A stretch of DNA of 20,766 nt from UBA9647 sp049522195 (GTDB lineage Bacteria; Bacteroidota; Ignavibacteria; UBA10030), in NCBI GenBank assembly GCA_049522195.1, contig JBEKOB010000070.1:1-20766 (forward strand), written 5' to 3'. The position numbers were made by a program, and so were the translations under genes. Below the pieces are notes generated by a model. It searched no databases, was not told the origin of the DNA, and worked only from the letters and a program-made list of their open reading frames with translations. Below, piece by piece: positions 8,029 through 16,791 of this stretch (the first letter of the stretch is position 1; every line of letters begins with the position of its first letter).

Positions 8029-8046
8029 TCGGATCAGTCGATCCGA
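8029..8046. repeat. Palindrome in the gltB-leuA gap
   Basis: TCGGATC (8029-8035) and GATCCGA (8040-8046) are perfect 7-base arms around AGTC. It lies 3 nt past the gltB stop on the minus strand. No U-run follows, so a canonical intrinsic terminator is unlikely. It resembles, in position but not sequence, the palindromes found in the other wide gaps of the operon. Confidence 0.5.
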
Positions 8047-8049
8047 TCA

Positions 8050-11000
8050 TCACAATTTCGATTCCACCGTTACCTTGAGAGGAACGCCAACATCCTTCGT
8101 GGCCGGTTGGACAGGCACGACCTTCCAGAACATCGATTGGTATTCCGTCCAGTTCATCAAAATCTTCTGCGCACGCGCACTGCCCGTCGCCTCGACGTGC
8201 CTCGAAATAAATGAGAGCAGGAGTCGCTCGTCTTCCGTATCTTCGAGACGATGGAACCGAACGAGTTCCGTGTTGCACCTCTTGTGGAAATCGCCGAAGA
8301 AATCGAGGACATAAGCAATCCCTCCTGTCATGCCCGCGCCGAAATTTCTTCCGACTGTCCCAAGCACAACAACGCTTCCGTTGGTCATGTATTCGCAGGC
8401 GTGGTCTCCGGTACCTTCAACGACCGCCAGGGCGCCGCTGTTGCGAACCGCGAACCTTTCACCGGCACGACCGCAGGCAAATAGCGATCCTCTTGTCGCG
8501 CCATAGAGCACCGTGTTTCCCATGACGACATCGTATGCCGTGTTCATTCGCTGCCGGGGTGGTGTGATGACAATCTCCCCTCCACACATCCCTTTTCCCA
8601 CGTAATCATTCGCCTCTCCAACCAGGACGAGCTTGACACCCTGAACCAGAAACGCACCGAAACTCTGTCCAGCGCTTCCCGACAGCCGGAGCTCGATGGT
8701 GTTTGGCGGCAGACCATGATCACCATACAGGTACGCAATCTCACCGGAAAGCTTTGCACCGATGGACCGATGCGTGTTGCGAATCTTGTAGCTCCGGACA
8801 ACGGGCGACTTATCGCGCAGTGCATCTTTGACATCCTGCAAAATCGTATCATCCAGCGGCTTGTCCGGCTTGTCGTTCCGATACCAGACTCTTAATCGCT
8901 GTTCGCGTTCGAAGTTTCGCCGGGCAAGGATGCGGCTCAGGTCAATGGTGTTCGCCTTCGGATGATCGGTGACCGTTAGTTGTCTCAGAAGGTCGGTTCT
9001 GCCGACGACCTCGTTCAGCGACCGGAAACCGAGATCGGCGAGTATCGTCCGGACGTCCTCGGCAACAGCGTCAAGGTAGTGGATGAGCATCTCCGGCTTT
9101 CCCTCGATGCGAGCACGGAGTTTTTCATCCTGCGTGGCAATTCCGACGGGACACGTATTGAGATGACACTGGCGGACGTACCGGCAGCCGAGCGCAATGA
9201 GGGCGGCTGTACCGAAATTGAATTCCTCAGCACCAAGCATCGCGGCGACCACGATATCACGGCCTGTCTTCAATCCTCCATCAACCCTCAGAGTAACACG
9301 CTCTCTCAGTCCGTTCATCACGAGAACCTGTTGTGCCTCTGCAATGCCAAGCTCCCAGGGAGCGCCAGCATTTTTGATTGAACTAAGGGGCGAAGCACCA
9401 GTCCCACCTTCGTGTCCGCTGATCAGAATGACATCAGCATACGCTTTTGCGACTCCGGCAGCGATCGTACCGACTCCAGCTTCAGAGACGAGCTTCACAC
9501 ACACTCTCGCACGTGGATTGACCTGTTTCAGGTCATAAATGAGCTGTGCAATGTCCTCGATGCTGTAGATGTCATGATGTGGCGGCGGAGAAATCAAAGC
9601 CACGCCGGGCATTGCTTTGCGCAATCGGGCGATCAACGGAGAAACCTTGTTTCCCGGGATTTGTCCCCCCTCGCCCGGCTTGGAACCCTGTGCCATCTTG
9701 ATCTCGAGTTCCTTTGCGCTTGCGAGGTATTCTGCTGTGACGCCAAACCTTGCCGACGCCACTTGTTTGATGGCGCTGTTTGCCCAGTCGCCATTCGGCC
9801 TTACATGATAGCGTTTGGGATCCTCACCGCCTTCACCGCTGTTGCTCTTCCCCCCTATGCGGTTCATCGCGATAGCAATTGTCTCGTGAATCTCTGGCGA
9901 AAGTGCCCCGAGCGACATAGCGGCGGTCGTAAACCTTCTGCGTATTTCCTCTCTCGATTCAACTTCCTCAATCGATACAGGAGAATTCAGCTTCTTGAAC
10001 TCCAATAAGTCTTTGAGCCCAATCGGGCCCGAATCGGAAAGCGCTTTCTTCAGATGGTCATAGTCCTCACCAGCTCCGCTGACTCGCAGCTTCTGCATGG
10101 CCCGGAGAGCATCAGGTGACCACGCCCGGCGCTCACCATTCCGCCGGTATCGATACATTCCTTCATCAACCAGATTCGGTTGCGTTGCACCGAACGCTCT
10201 GGAATGGCGTTCCAGGGCTTCACGTGCGATCTCTCTCAAACCCAAGCCGCCGATACGCGTCGGAGTACCGGTGAAGTGCCGGTCAACGACATCATCTGCA
10301 ATTCCGATCGCCTCGAAGATCTGCGCACCGCGATAGGAGCCGAGCAAGGAAATCCCCATCTTTGACATGACTTTGAGAATCCCGTTTTCAACGGCGATGC
10401 GGAAATTAGAACACGCCTGTTGAAAGGCTGCCGCGCCGGTCGGGTCAGCCGGAACGAGCGACCGAATCGTCTCGAATGCCAGGTACGGATTTACCGCATT
10501 TGCACCATAGCCGATGAGCGTAGCAAAATGATGGACATCCCGCGGCTCGCCGGTTTCCGCCACGACGCTCAGCTTCAGCCTCTTTTGCTGGCGAAGGAGG
10601 TGATTGTGAACGGCGCCAACGGCAAGCAGGATAGGAATGGGCGCCTTGTCTTTGTTTATTCCGCGGTCACTCAAGACAACGAGAAACTTCCCTTCATCGG
10701 CTGATCGTTCCGCCGCATCGCACAGCTTTTCAATCGCCAGCTGCATGCCATCCTCTCCCTCGGCAACCCGGAAAAGAACCGAAAGTGTGGCGGCCTGGAA
10801 CGCGGGATCATCCAGAGACCGTAATCGCTCCAGCTCTGAGTTGAAAAGAATCGGACTCTCAAGCTCGACCTGTTTTGCATGGTCGATTGTTTCTCCGAAC
10901 CAATTGTGACGATATCCAAGCTTGCTTGTCAAGGACATCACCAATCGTTCCCTGATAGGATCGATCGGTGGATTTGTGACCTGCGCAAACTGCTGCCGGA

Positions 11001-12534
11001 AATACGACGGGAGCAACTTGGGAAGCTTCGACAGAATTGCGTGCGGCGCATCGTCTCCCATGGATCCGACAGGCTCCTTGGCATCCTCCATCATCGGCTT
11101 GAAGAGCGTCGGGATTTCTTCGGCGCTGTATCCGAAACAGACCTGGTTTCTCACCAGGTCCTCCCCTGCCGTCACAGCGGCCTTTTTGTCGTCGACGCTC
11201 GTCAGGCGATGGAGCTTCGTGATGTTCCGGACCCATTCAGAATATGGCTTCTGGGCTCCGATTTCGTTCTTGATTTCCAGATCCTTGAGAAGGACACCCT
11301 TCGCAGTATCAACGGCAATCATCTGCCCAGGACCCAGTCGTCCTTTTTCCACGACCAACGCGTCGTCGATTTCCAGAGCGCCTACTTCAGAGCCAAGGAC
11401 AATCAGGCCTGTGGATGTAATCTTGTAGCGGGCGGGTCGAAGTCCGTTACGGTCAAGTGTTGCACCGACAGTGGCTCCGTCACTGAATATGAGCGCTGCG
11501 GGACCATCCCATGGTTCGCTGAAGCATTCATTGTACTCGTAGAAGTCTTTTGCCTGCTGCGTAATGTCATCGCGTGCCCGCCATGCCTCCGGAACGAGCA
11601 TCATCATCGAATGCAAGAGCGATCTGCCCGAGAGGGTCAATGCTTCTAGTGCGTTGTCCAGATTTGCCGAATCGCTCCCTTTGGGCTGAATGAGCGGCTT
11701 GAGGAACCGGATGTCTTCACCCCAGAAATCGGAGAGAATCTCTGCCTCGCGCGCTGACGTCCAGATGCGATTCCCCTGGATGGTATTGATCTCACCATTA
11801 TGAGCGAGCATCCGAAAAGGCTGCGCCAGATTCCAGGTCGGAAACGTGTTCGTGCTGTACCGCTGATGATAGATTCCGAAGGCCGACTCGAACGAGGTCT
11901 GCTGGAGGTCAGGAAAAAACTTGTCGAGGGCGGTCGCAATCATCAATCCTTTGTACACAATCGTGCGGCTGGAGAACGAGCACATATAGAAATCGTCTAT
12001 CCGCGTTTTTAAGAGGTGTTTCTCGATCTCTTTGCGGACAAGAAAGAGTTGCCGTTCATACTCCAATGTGCCGACATGGCGAGGTTTTTTAACAAGTATC
12101 TGCTGAACGCGTGGAGCCGTGAGCGCTGAGCTATCTCCGATGACAGTCATGTCCACAGGCACTTTTCGCCACCCCAGCAGCCCGAGTCCATGCCGTGATA
12201 CTGCGTGCTCCACAAGAGCTTTGCAAAGGGCGTAGGAATCTTCATTCACCGGCATAAAACACATGCCGACACCAAGGTCGAAGGTCGATTCAAGGCGCGA
12301 TTCCAGCCCGTTGACTTCCTGAGTAAAGAACTTCACCGGCAACTGCGTCAAGATTCCGGCACCGTCGCCCGTCTGCGTATCGGCCGCGACAGCTCCCCGG
12401 TGTGTAAGATTGCACACTGAGCGAATTGCCTGGCGAACGATCTCGTGGCTCTTTTCGCCAGCGATGTTCGCCACGAAACCGGTACCGCAGGCATCGTGCT
12501 CAAATCTCGGGTCGTAGAGTGGAAAAGGATTCAA
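8050..12534 (-). CDS. gltB: Glutamate synthase, large (alpha) subunit, TTG start
   Basis: GltB makes two glutamates from glutamine and 2-oxoglutarate. At 1494 aa it has the full family layout. There is a short propeptide and then Cys16 (DACGTGFVANI), the N-terminal nucleophile of the class II amidotransferase domain. A central domain follows. The FMN-binding synthase barrel includes the motifs GGKSNSGEGGEDP and GSKPGEGGQIPGNKVSP. A [3Fe-4S] motif CX5CX4C lies at Cys1117/Cys1123/Cys1128 (CRYVRQCHLNTC). The C-terminal domain is a GXGXG-type beta-helix. The start codon is TTG at 12534, with AAGGAAAGAG upstream. The NADPH-binding small subunit gltD is not in the window. Its position between ilvN and leuA is unusual and suggests co-supply of glutamate for BCAA transamination; electrons must come from a GltD encoded elsewhere or another donor. 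Confidence 0.97.
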   Translation of the reverse strand: MNPFPLYDPRFEHDACGTGFVANIAGEKSHEIVRQAIRSVCNLTHRGAVAADTQTGDGAGILTQLPVKFFTQEVNGLESRLESTFDLGVGMCFMPVNEDSYALCKALVEHAVSRHGLGLLGWRKVPVDMTVIGDSSALTAPRVQQILVKKPRHVGTLEYERQLFLVRKEIEKHLLKTRIDDFYMCSFSSRTIVYKGLMIATALDKFFPDLQQTSFESAFGIYHQRYSTNTFPTWNLAQPFRMLAHNGEINTIQGNRIWTSAREAEILSDFWGEDIRFLKPLIQPKGSDSANLDNALEALTLSGRSLLHSMMMLVPEAWRARDDITQQAKDFYEYNECFSEPWDGPAALIFSDGATVGATLDRNGLRPARYKITSTGLIVLGSEVGALEIDDALVVEKGRLGPGQMIAVDTAKGVLLKDLEIKNEIGAQKPYSEWVRNITKLHRLTSVDDKKAAVTAGEDLVRNQVCFGYSAEEIPTLFKPMMEDAKEPVGSMGDDAPHAILSKLPKLLPSYFRQQFAQVTNPPIDPIRERLVMSLTSKLGYRHNWFGETIDHAKQVELESPILFNSELERLRSLDDPAFQAATLSVLFRVAEGEDGMQLAIEKLCDAAERSADEGKFLVVLSDRGINKDKAPIPILLAVGAVHNHLLRQQKRLKLSVVAETGEPRDVHHFATLIGYGANAVNPYLAFETIRSLVPADPTGAAAFQQACSNFRIAVENGILKVMSKMGISLLGSYRGAQIFEAIGIADDVVDRHFTGTPTRIGGLGLREIAREALERHSRAFGATQPNLVDEGMYRYRRNGERRAWSPDALRAMQKLRVSGAGEDYDHLKKALSDSGPIGLKDLLEFKKLNSPVSIEEVESREEIRRRFTTAAMSLGALSPEIHETIAIAMNRIGGKSNSGEGGEDPKRYHVRPNGDWANSAIKQVASARFGVTAEYLASAKELEIKMAQGSKPGEGGQIPGNKVSPLIARLRKAMPGVALISPPPHHDIYSIEDIAQLIYDLKQVNPRARVCVKLVSEAGVGTIAAGVAKAYADVILISGHEGGTGASPLSSIKNAGAPWELGIAEAQQVLVMNGLRERVTLRVDGGLKTGRDIVVAAMLGAEEFNFGTAALIALGCRYVRQCHLNTCPVGIATQDEKLRARIEGKPEMLIHYLDAVAEDVRTILADLGFRSLNEVVGRTDLLRQLTVTDHPKANTIDLSRILARRNFEREQRLRVWYRNDKPDKPLDDTILQDVKDALRDKSPVVRSYKIRNTHRSIGAKLSGEIAYLYGDHGLPPNTIELRLSGSAGQSFGAFLVQGVKLVLVGEANDYVGKGMCGGEIVITPPRQRMNTAYDVVMGNTVLYGATRGSLFACGRAGERFAVRNSGALAVVEGTGDHACEYMTNGSVVVLGTVGRNFGAGMTGGIAYVLDFFGDFHKRCNTELVRFHRLEDTEDERLLLSFISRHVEATGSARAQKILMNWTEYQSMFWKVVPVQPATKDVGVPLKVTVESKL

Positions 12535-12569
12535 GGTCTCTTTCCTTGGTAACGATTGTTGCCTGTGAT

Positions 12570-12589
12570 CCCCGATCTGAAAATCGGGG
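12570..12589. repeat. GC-rich palindrome in the ilvN-gltB gap
   Basis: CCCCGAT (12570-12576) and ATCGGGG (12583-12589) are perfect arms around a 6-base loop, inside the 103-nt gap between ilvN and gltB. There is no U-run on the minus strand. It has the look of a dispersed intergenic hairpin; its role is unknown. Confidence 0.5.
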
Positions 12590-12637
12590 CTACCGCGTGT
12601 TAATCGGATGCTCTACCTACTACTCGTCCGAACTCTC

Positions 12638-13183
12638 TTAGACTTCACCATGGAATTCACGCTTGAGCGCCACTCTTCCGGTCCGGGCTAACTCCTTGAT
12701 ACCGAATGGCTTCAGCATCTTGATGATCGCGTCAACCTTCTGTTGGCTCCCTGTGGCTTCGAGGGTGAGGGATTTCGCGCTGATATCGACTACCTTCGCG
12801 CGGAAGATCTCAGCGATCTGCATAATCTCCGACCTGGAGCTCTGCGTCGATTGGACCTTCACAAGAACCAGCTCCCGCTCGACAAAGCTCTCGAAAGTCA
12901 GGTCGACCACCTTGATTGTGTCGATGAGCTTGTTCAATTGCTTCGTGATTTGTTCGATGATCTGATCATCGCCCCGCGTCACGATCGTCATGCGGGAAAT
13001 GTCTTCCTCTTCCGTCGGACCAACCGAAAGACTGTCGATGTTGTACCCTTTCGCGGAAAACATGCCGGCGACACGAACGAACGCTCCGAACTTATTCTCC
13101 ACAAGGACAGAAATCGTGTGACGTTTAAGATGCGGATGCGCGCTTGCTTCGCCGCCTTGAACAGTCTGCTGTGTGTGTGTCAT
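12638..13183 (-). CDS. ilvN: Acetolactate synthase, small regulatory subunit
   Basis: IlvN is the regulatory subunit that activates IlvB and carries valine feedback inhibition. The protein is 181 aa. An N-terminal ACT domain runs from about residue 22 (HTISVLVENKFGAFVRVAGMF) with GYNIDSLSVGPTEEEDISRMT. A second ACT-like C-terminal domain starts near RELVLVKVQ and includes IMQIAEIFRAKVVDIS. Its ATG overlaps the ilvB stop by 4 nt (ATGA), the usual sign of coupled synthesis of a 1:1 complex. The 20-residue N-terminal extension, Gln- and His-rich, is unconserved; it is encoded in part by a short (GT)n run at 13170-13180. Confidence 0.96.
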   Translation of the reverse strand: MTHTQQTVQGGEASAHPHLKRHTISVLVENKFGAFVRVAGMFSAKGYNIDSLSVGPTEEEDISRMTIVTRGDDQIIEQITKQLNKLIDTIKVVDLTFESFVERELVLVKVQSTQSSRSEIMQIAEIFRAKVVDISAKSLTLEATGSQQKVDAIIKMLKPFGIKELARTGRVALKREFHGEV

Positions 13184-14988
13184 AGTTTTTGTTCCACCAA
13201 TGTTTGAAGAGGTTGTCCCTTGATGACCGTCATGAGAGCTTCCTCCGGGACGCCGTTGGAAGGTTTCGCGACGGCCTCAGGGAAATCGATGATCTCGTTA
13301 ACGGTTTGACCAGCAGGGATCATCGGATAGACATTGTCTTCCTGGGCGACGACAAATTCCACGAGGACCGGTCCGTCCTTCCGTTCAAATGCCGTCCGGA
13401 TGATGTCTTCGACCTCGGACGCGTGTTGGACACGATAGCCCGGGCATCCATATGCTTCAGCCAGCTTCACAAAGTCTGGATTCTGCAGACCGACATGAGA
13501 GTACCGACGCCGCCAGAACAATTCCTGCCATTGTCGGACCATGCCGAGGAATCCATTGTTAATAACGAAGATCTTGATTGGAAGCTTGTGCTCAACGATG
13601 GTCATCATTTCTTGGGAGTTCATCTGAAATCCGCCGTCACCGCTGATCGACACAACAGGCACATCCTTCCGGCCGAAGCTTGCACCCATCGCAGCGGGGA
13701 GTGAGAAGCCCATTGTGCCGAGACCTCCCGACGTGATATGCGAACGCGGGTGAATCCAATTGAAGAATTGCGCAGTCCACATCTGATGCTGACCAACGTC
13801 TGTGACAACAACGGCATTGCCACCCGTGATCTCACCAAGCTTCTGAATGACGTACTGAGCCCGAATGGCATCACCACTTCTATATCGTAAAGGGTGCTCC
13901 CGCTTCCATTGCTCGATGGTCGCAAGCCAGTCCTTCGTATCCAGTGGGTGCACAGATTCTAGAAGCTTTTTCAAGACCGCCTTCACGTCACCTACAATTG
14001 GGACATCCACCGGGACATTCTTGCTGATCGCTGACGGATCGATATCGATGTGGATCTTCTTCGCCTCGGCAGCGAATGCATCCACCTTACCGGTCACGCG
14101 GTCATCGAACCTTGCGCCCACAGCAATAAGGACATCACAATACTGCACCGCTACGTTCGAATACCACGTGCCGTGCATCCCCAGCATGCCCAATGCGAGA
14201 GGGGCGTTTTCTGGGTATGCGCCAAGCCCGTGGAGCGTCGTCGTCACCGGACACTGGAGCGTTTCGGCCAGCTTCGTCAGCTCGGCCGCAGCATTTGACT
14301 GGATCACACCGCCACCGACGTAGAGCACCGGCCTCTTCGCGGCATTGATGAGGTCGGCCGCTTTCTTGATCTGCTTGAGATGCCCATCGGTCACCGGCTT
14401 GTAGCTTCGAAGCTCGACGCTGTCCGGATAGTCAAAGACCCCTTTTTGCGCCATGACATCCTTCGGAAGGTCGACAAGGACAGGGCCCGGTCTGCCAGTC
14501 GTGGCGATATAGAAGGCCTCCTTTATCGTTTTGGCCAGCTCATTGACGTCACGAACCAGGTAGTTGTGCTTCGTAATCGGCCTGGTGATGCCTACGATAT
14601 CGGCTTCCTGGAAGGCATCGTTCCCAATCAGGGGCAGGGCAACCTGGCCCGTGAACACGACGATGGGAATCGAGTCCATGAACGCATCGGCGATGCCGGT
14701 GACCGTGTTGGTCGCTCCGGGTCCCGACGTCACCAGGACAACACCCGGCTTCCCGGTTGCTTTCGCATATCCTTCCGCCGCATGCGTAGCCCCTTGCTCG
14801 TGGCGCACGAGCACATGTTTGATGTGCGAGAGATCAACGAGCGCATCATAGATGCCTATCGTTGCGCCTCCGGGATATCCGAACACCACCTCGACCCCCT
14901 CTTCGATAAGGCAACGGACAAACATTTCCGCGCCCGTCATCATCCTGCTGCTCTGCTTCTGAGTCCCCGTGACCTTGTGTGCCGACAT
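13180..14988 (-). CDS. ilvB: Acetolactate (acetohydroxyacid) synthase, large catalytic subunit
   Basis: This ThDP/FAD/Mg enzyme condenses two pyruvates, or pyruvate and 2-oxobutyrate, in the first common step. The catalytic Glu64 lies in HVLVRHEQGATHAAEG. The FAD/beta domain occupies the middle third, and the ThDP motif GDGGFQMNSQEMMT...NNG lies near the C-terminal third, followed by GMVRQWQELFW. I chose the ATG at 14988 (602 aa) because AAGGA sits about 6 nt upstream and MTGAEMFVRCL follows as in family members. An ATG at 15027 in frame would add 13 unconserved residues and abuts the structured element. It overlaps ilvN by 4 nt. Confidence 0.97.
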   Translation of the reverse strand: MSAHKVTGTQKQSSRMMTGAEMFVRCLIEEGVEVVFGYPGGATIGIYDALVDLSHIKHVLVRHEQGATHAAEGYAKATGKPGVVLVTSGPGATNTVTGIADAFMDSIPIVVFTGQVALPLIGNDAFQEADIVGITRPITKHNYLVRDVNELAKTIKEAFYIATTGRPGPVLVDLPKDVMAQKGVFDYPDSVELRSYKPVTDGHLKQIKKAADLINAAKRPVLYVGGGVIQSNAAAELTKLAETLQCPVTTTLHGLGAYPENAPLALGMLGMHGTWYSNVAVQYCDVLIAVGARFDDRVTGKVDAFAAEAKKIHIDIDPSAISKNVPVDVPIVGDVKAVLKKLLESVHPLDTKDWLATIEQWKREHPLRYRSGDAIRAQYVIQKLGEITGGNAVVVTDVGQHQMWTAQFFNWIHPRSHITSGGLGTMGFSLPAAMGASFGRKDVPVVSISGDGGFQMNSQEMMTIVEHKLPIKIFVINNGFLGMVRQWQELFWRRRYSHVGLQNPDFVKLAEAYGCPGYRVQHASEVEDIIRTAFERKDGPVLVEFVVAQEDNVYPMIPAGQTVNEIIDFPEAVAKPSNGVPEEALMTVIKGQPLQTLVEQKL

Positions 14989-15031
14989 ATGGTATCCTTG
15001 TTTAGGTGAAGAGTGCTGTTCATACATTCTT

Positions 15032-15111
15032 TCTCATTGATCCGTCCCGCTGTTGTGGTCACAGCGGGACGGCCACATCCGCATGTTTTGCGGACGTCTC
15101 GATCAATGAGA
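15032..15111 (-). other. Nested three-way-junction structure between ilvD and ilvB
   Basis: On the minus strand an 80-nt segment can fold into a three-way junction. The closing stem is TCTCATTGATC (15111-15101) with GATCAATGAGA (15042-15032), 11 perfect pairs. Inside it are a 6-bp hairpin (TCCGCA 15078-15083 / TGCGGA 15089-15094) and a strong GC-rich hairpin (CCGTCCCGCTGT 15042-15053 / ACAGCGGGACGG 15061-15072; the outermost pair competes with the closing stem). The 5' arm overlaps the last codons and stop of ilvD, and the 3' arm ends just before the upstream in-frame ATG of ilvB. It could be a 5'-UTR control element of ilvBN, an mRNA processing site, or a small mobile palindrome. No terminator U-run is seen. 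Confidence 0.6.
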
Positions 15112-16791
15112 TTGTCCATTTTCTGCTAGAAGATCCGTCACTGCTCCCACACTGCTGCTCGAAACAAGCCTCGCGTACTTCGCCAGCACGCCACTTCGAT
15201 ACCGGGAAGGCCGGGGCTTCCACGCAGCTTTGCGCTCTGCAAGTTCGCTCTCCGAAATATTGAGCTGAAGGAGTCGCTTCTCTGCGTCAATCGTGATGCT
15301 GTCCCCTTCATGCACCAATGCGATGTTCCCGCCGACCGCAGCTTCTGGAGCCACGTGCCCCACAACCATTCCATACGTGCCGCCTGAGAATCGACCATCC
15401 GTGATCAACCCCACTGCATCGCCAAGCCCAGCTCCGATGATAGCAGAAGTAGGAGCGAGCATCTCACGCATTCCCGGTCCACCGCGGGGCCCTTCATAGC
15501 GAATCACAAGCACGTCGCCCGCCTTGATGTTTCCGGCCAACACCGCCTGAAGACAATCTTCTTCCGACTCGAACACGCGGGCGGGTCCGGTAATCTTTGG
15601 ATTCTTCACGCCAGTGATCTTGGCAACTGCGCCCTCCGTCGCGAGATTTCCTTTGAGGATGGCAAGATGCCCGTGTGCGTAGACCGGATTATTCCAAGGA
15701 TGAATCACCTCCTGATCCGCGCGCGGCGATGGGGGAATTCCAGCCAGGGCTTCCGCCACTGTCTGACCCGTGATCGTCATGGCATCGCCATGCAAAACGT
15801 CATGAGCAAGGAGAATCTTCATCACCTGGGGGATCCCGCCCGCCTGGTGCAATTCCGTCGTGACATATCTGCCGGACGGTTTTAGATCGCAGAGCACAGG
15901 GACGCGAGCGCGGATAGCTTCGAAATCATCGATCGTCAGAGGAACGTGTGCCGCATGCGCAATAGCAAGAAGATGAAGCACGGCATTAGTGGAACCCCCA
16001 ATTGCCATGACAACTGCGATCGCATTTTCGAAAGCTTTTCGGGTGAGAATTTGACTCGGAAGGACTTGTTTCTGGACAGCCCGGGTGAGGACTTCGGCCG
16101 ACTTTGCGGTGCTTTCGGATTTTTCAAAATCTTCGGCCGCCATCGTCGACGAATACATCAGGCTCATTCCCATGGCTTCGATCGCAGATGACATGGTGTT
16201 CGCGGTGAACATCCCGCCGCAGGAGCCTGAGCCCGGACAAGCGTGTCGCTCGATTTCTTCGACTTCTTTCTCGGAGATCTTGTTCGCGCTGAATTGACCC
16301 ACAGCCTCGAATACGCTGACGACGGTCAAGTCCTTGCCGTGCAGATGACCCGGCTTGATGGTCCCGCCATACACAAAGATCGATGGGATGTTGAGACGTG
16401 CGATCGCAATCATCGCACCCGGCATGTTCTTGTCGCATCCGCCAATCGCCAGCAGGCCATCCATGGCTTGAGCGTTGCACACAGTTTCAATTGAGTCGGC
16501 GATTACTTCCCGCGAGACGAGCGAATACTTCATGCCTTCCGTCCCCATCGAGATGCCATCGCTCACTGTGATCGTCCCAAACATCTGTGGCATCGTGCCA
16601 ACAGAACGAAGGGCATCCATCGCACGGTCCGCCAAACCATCCAACCCGATATTGCATGGGGTCAGGTTGCTGTATCCGTTTGCGACTCCGATGATTGGCT
16701 TGGCGAAATCACCGTCGCCGAACCCGACAGCCCGCAGCATGGCGCGATTCGGAGTCCGTTCGACGCCTTTTTTTATGAGATCGCTTCGCAT
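15103..16791 (-). CDS. ilvD: Dihydroxy-acid dehydratase
   Basis: IlvD dehydrates dihydroxyisovalerate and dihydroxymethylvalerate to the keto acids, using an Fe-S cluster and Mg. The protein is 562 aa, the usual length. Cluster ligands are visible as Cys46 (SNLTPCNIG), Cys119 (GGCDKNMPG) and Cys191 (CPGSGSCGGMFTANTM). The stretches IRYEGPRGGPGMREML and LITDGRFSGGTYG are further signatures. The ATG at 16791 is preceded by AAAGGTG, 5 nt away. That Shine-Dalgarno sequence is itself part of an alternative pairing system in the leader. It is the first structural gene of the operon, about 280 nt downstream of the promoter. Confidence 0.98.
   Translation of the reverse strand: MRSDLIKKGVERTPNRAMLRAVGFGDGDFAKPIIGVANGYSNLTPCNIGLDGLADRAMDALRSVGTMPQMFGTITVSDGISMGTEGMKYSLVSREVIADSIETVCNAQAMDGLLAIGGCDKNMPGAMIAIARLNIPSIFVYGGTIKPGHLHGKDLTVVSVFEAVGQFSANKISEKEVEEIERHACPGSGSCGGMFTANTMSSAIEAMGMSLMYSSTMAAEDFEKSESTAKSAEVLTRAVQKQVLPSQILTRKAFENAIAVVMAIGGSTNAVLHLLAIAHAAHVPLTIDDFEAIRARVPVLCDLKPSGRYVTTELHQAGGIPQVMKILLAHDVLHGDAMTITGQTVAEALAGIPPSPRADQEVIHPWNNPVYAHGHLAILKGNLATEGAVAKITGVKNPKITGPARVFESEEDCLQAVLAGNIKAGDVLVIRYEGPRGGPGMREMLAPTSAIIGAGLGDAVGLITDGRFSGGTYGMVVGHVAPEAAVGGNIALVHEGDSITIDAEKRLLQLNISESELAERKAAWKPRPSRYRSGVLAKYARLVSSSSVGAVTDLLAENGQSH

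Noticed and set aside
13170..13182. (GT)n run at the ilvN start as a phase-variable tract
   Set aside because: Only about six dinucleotide units, in the unconserved N-terminus; too short to infer slippage control.
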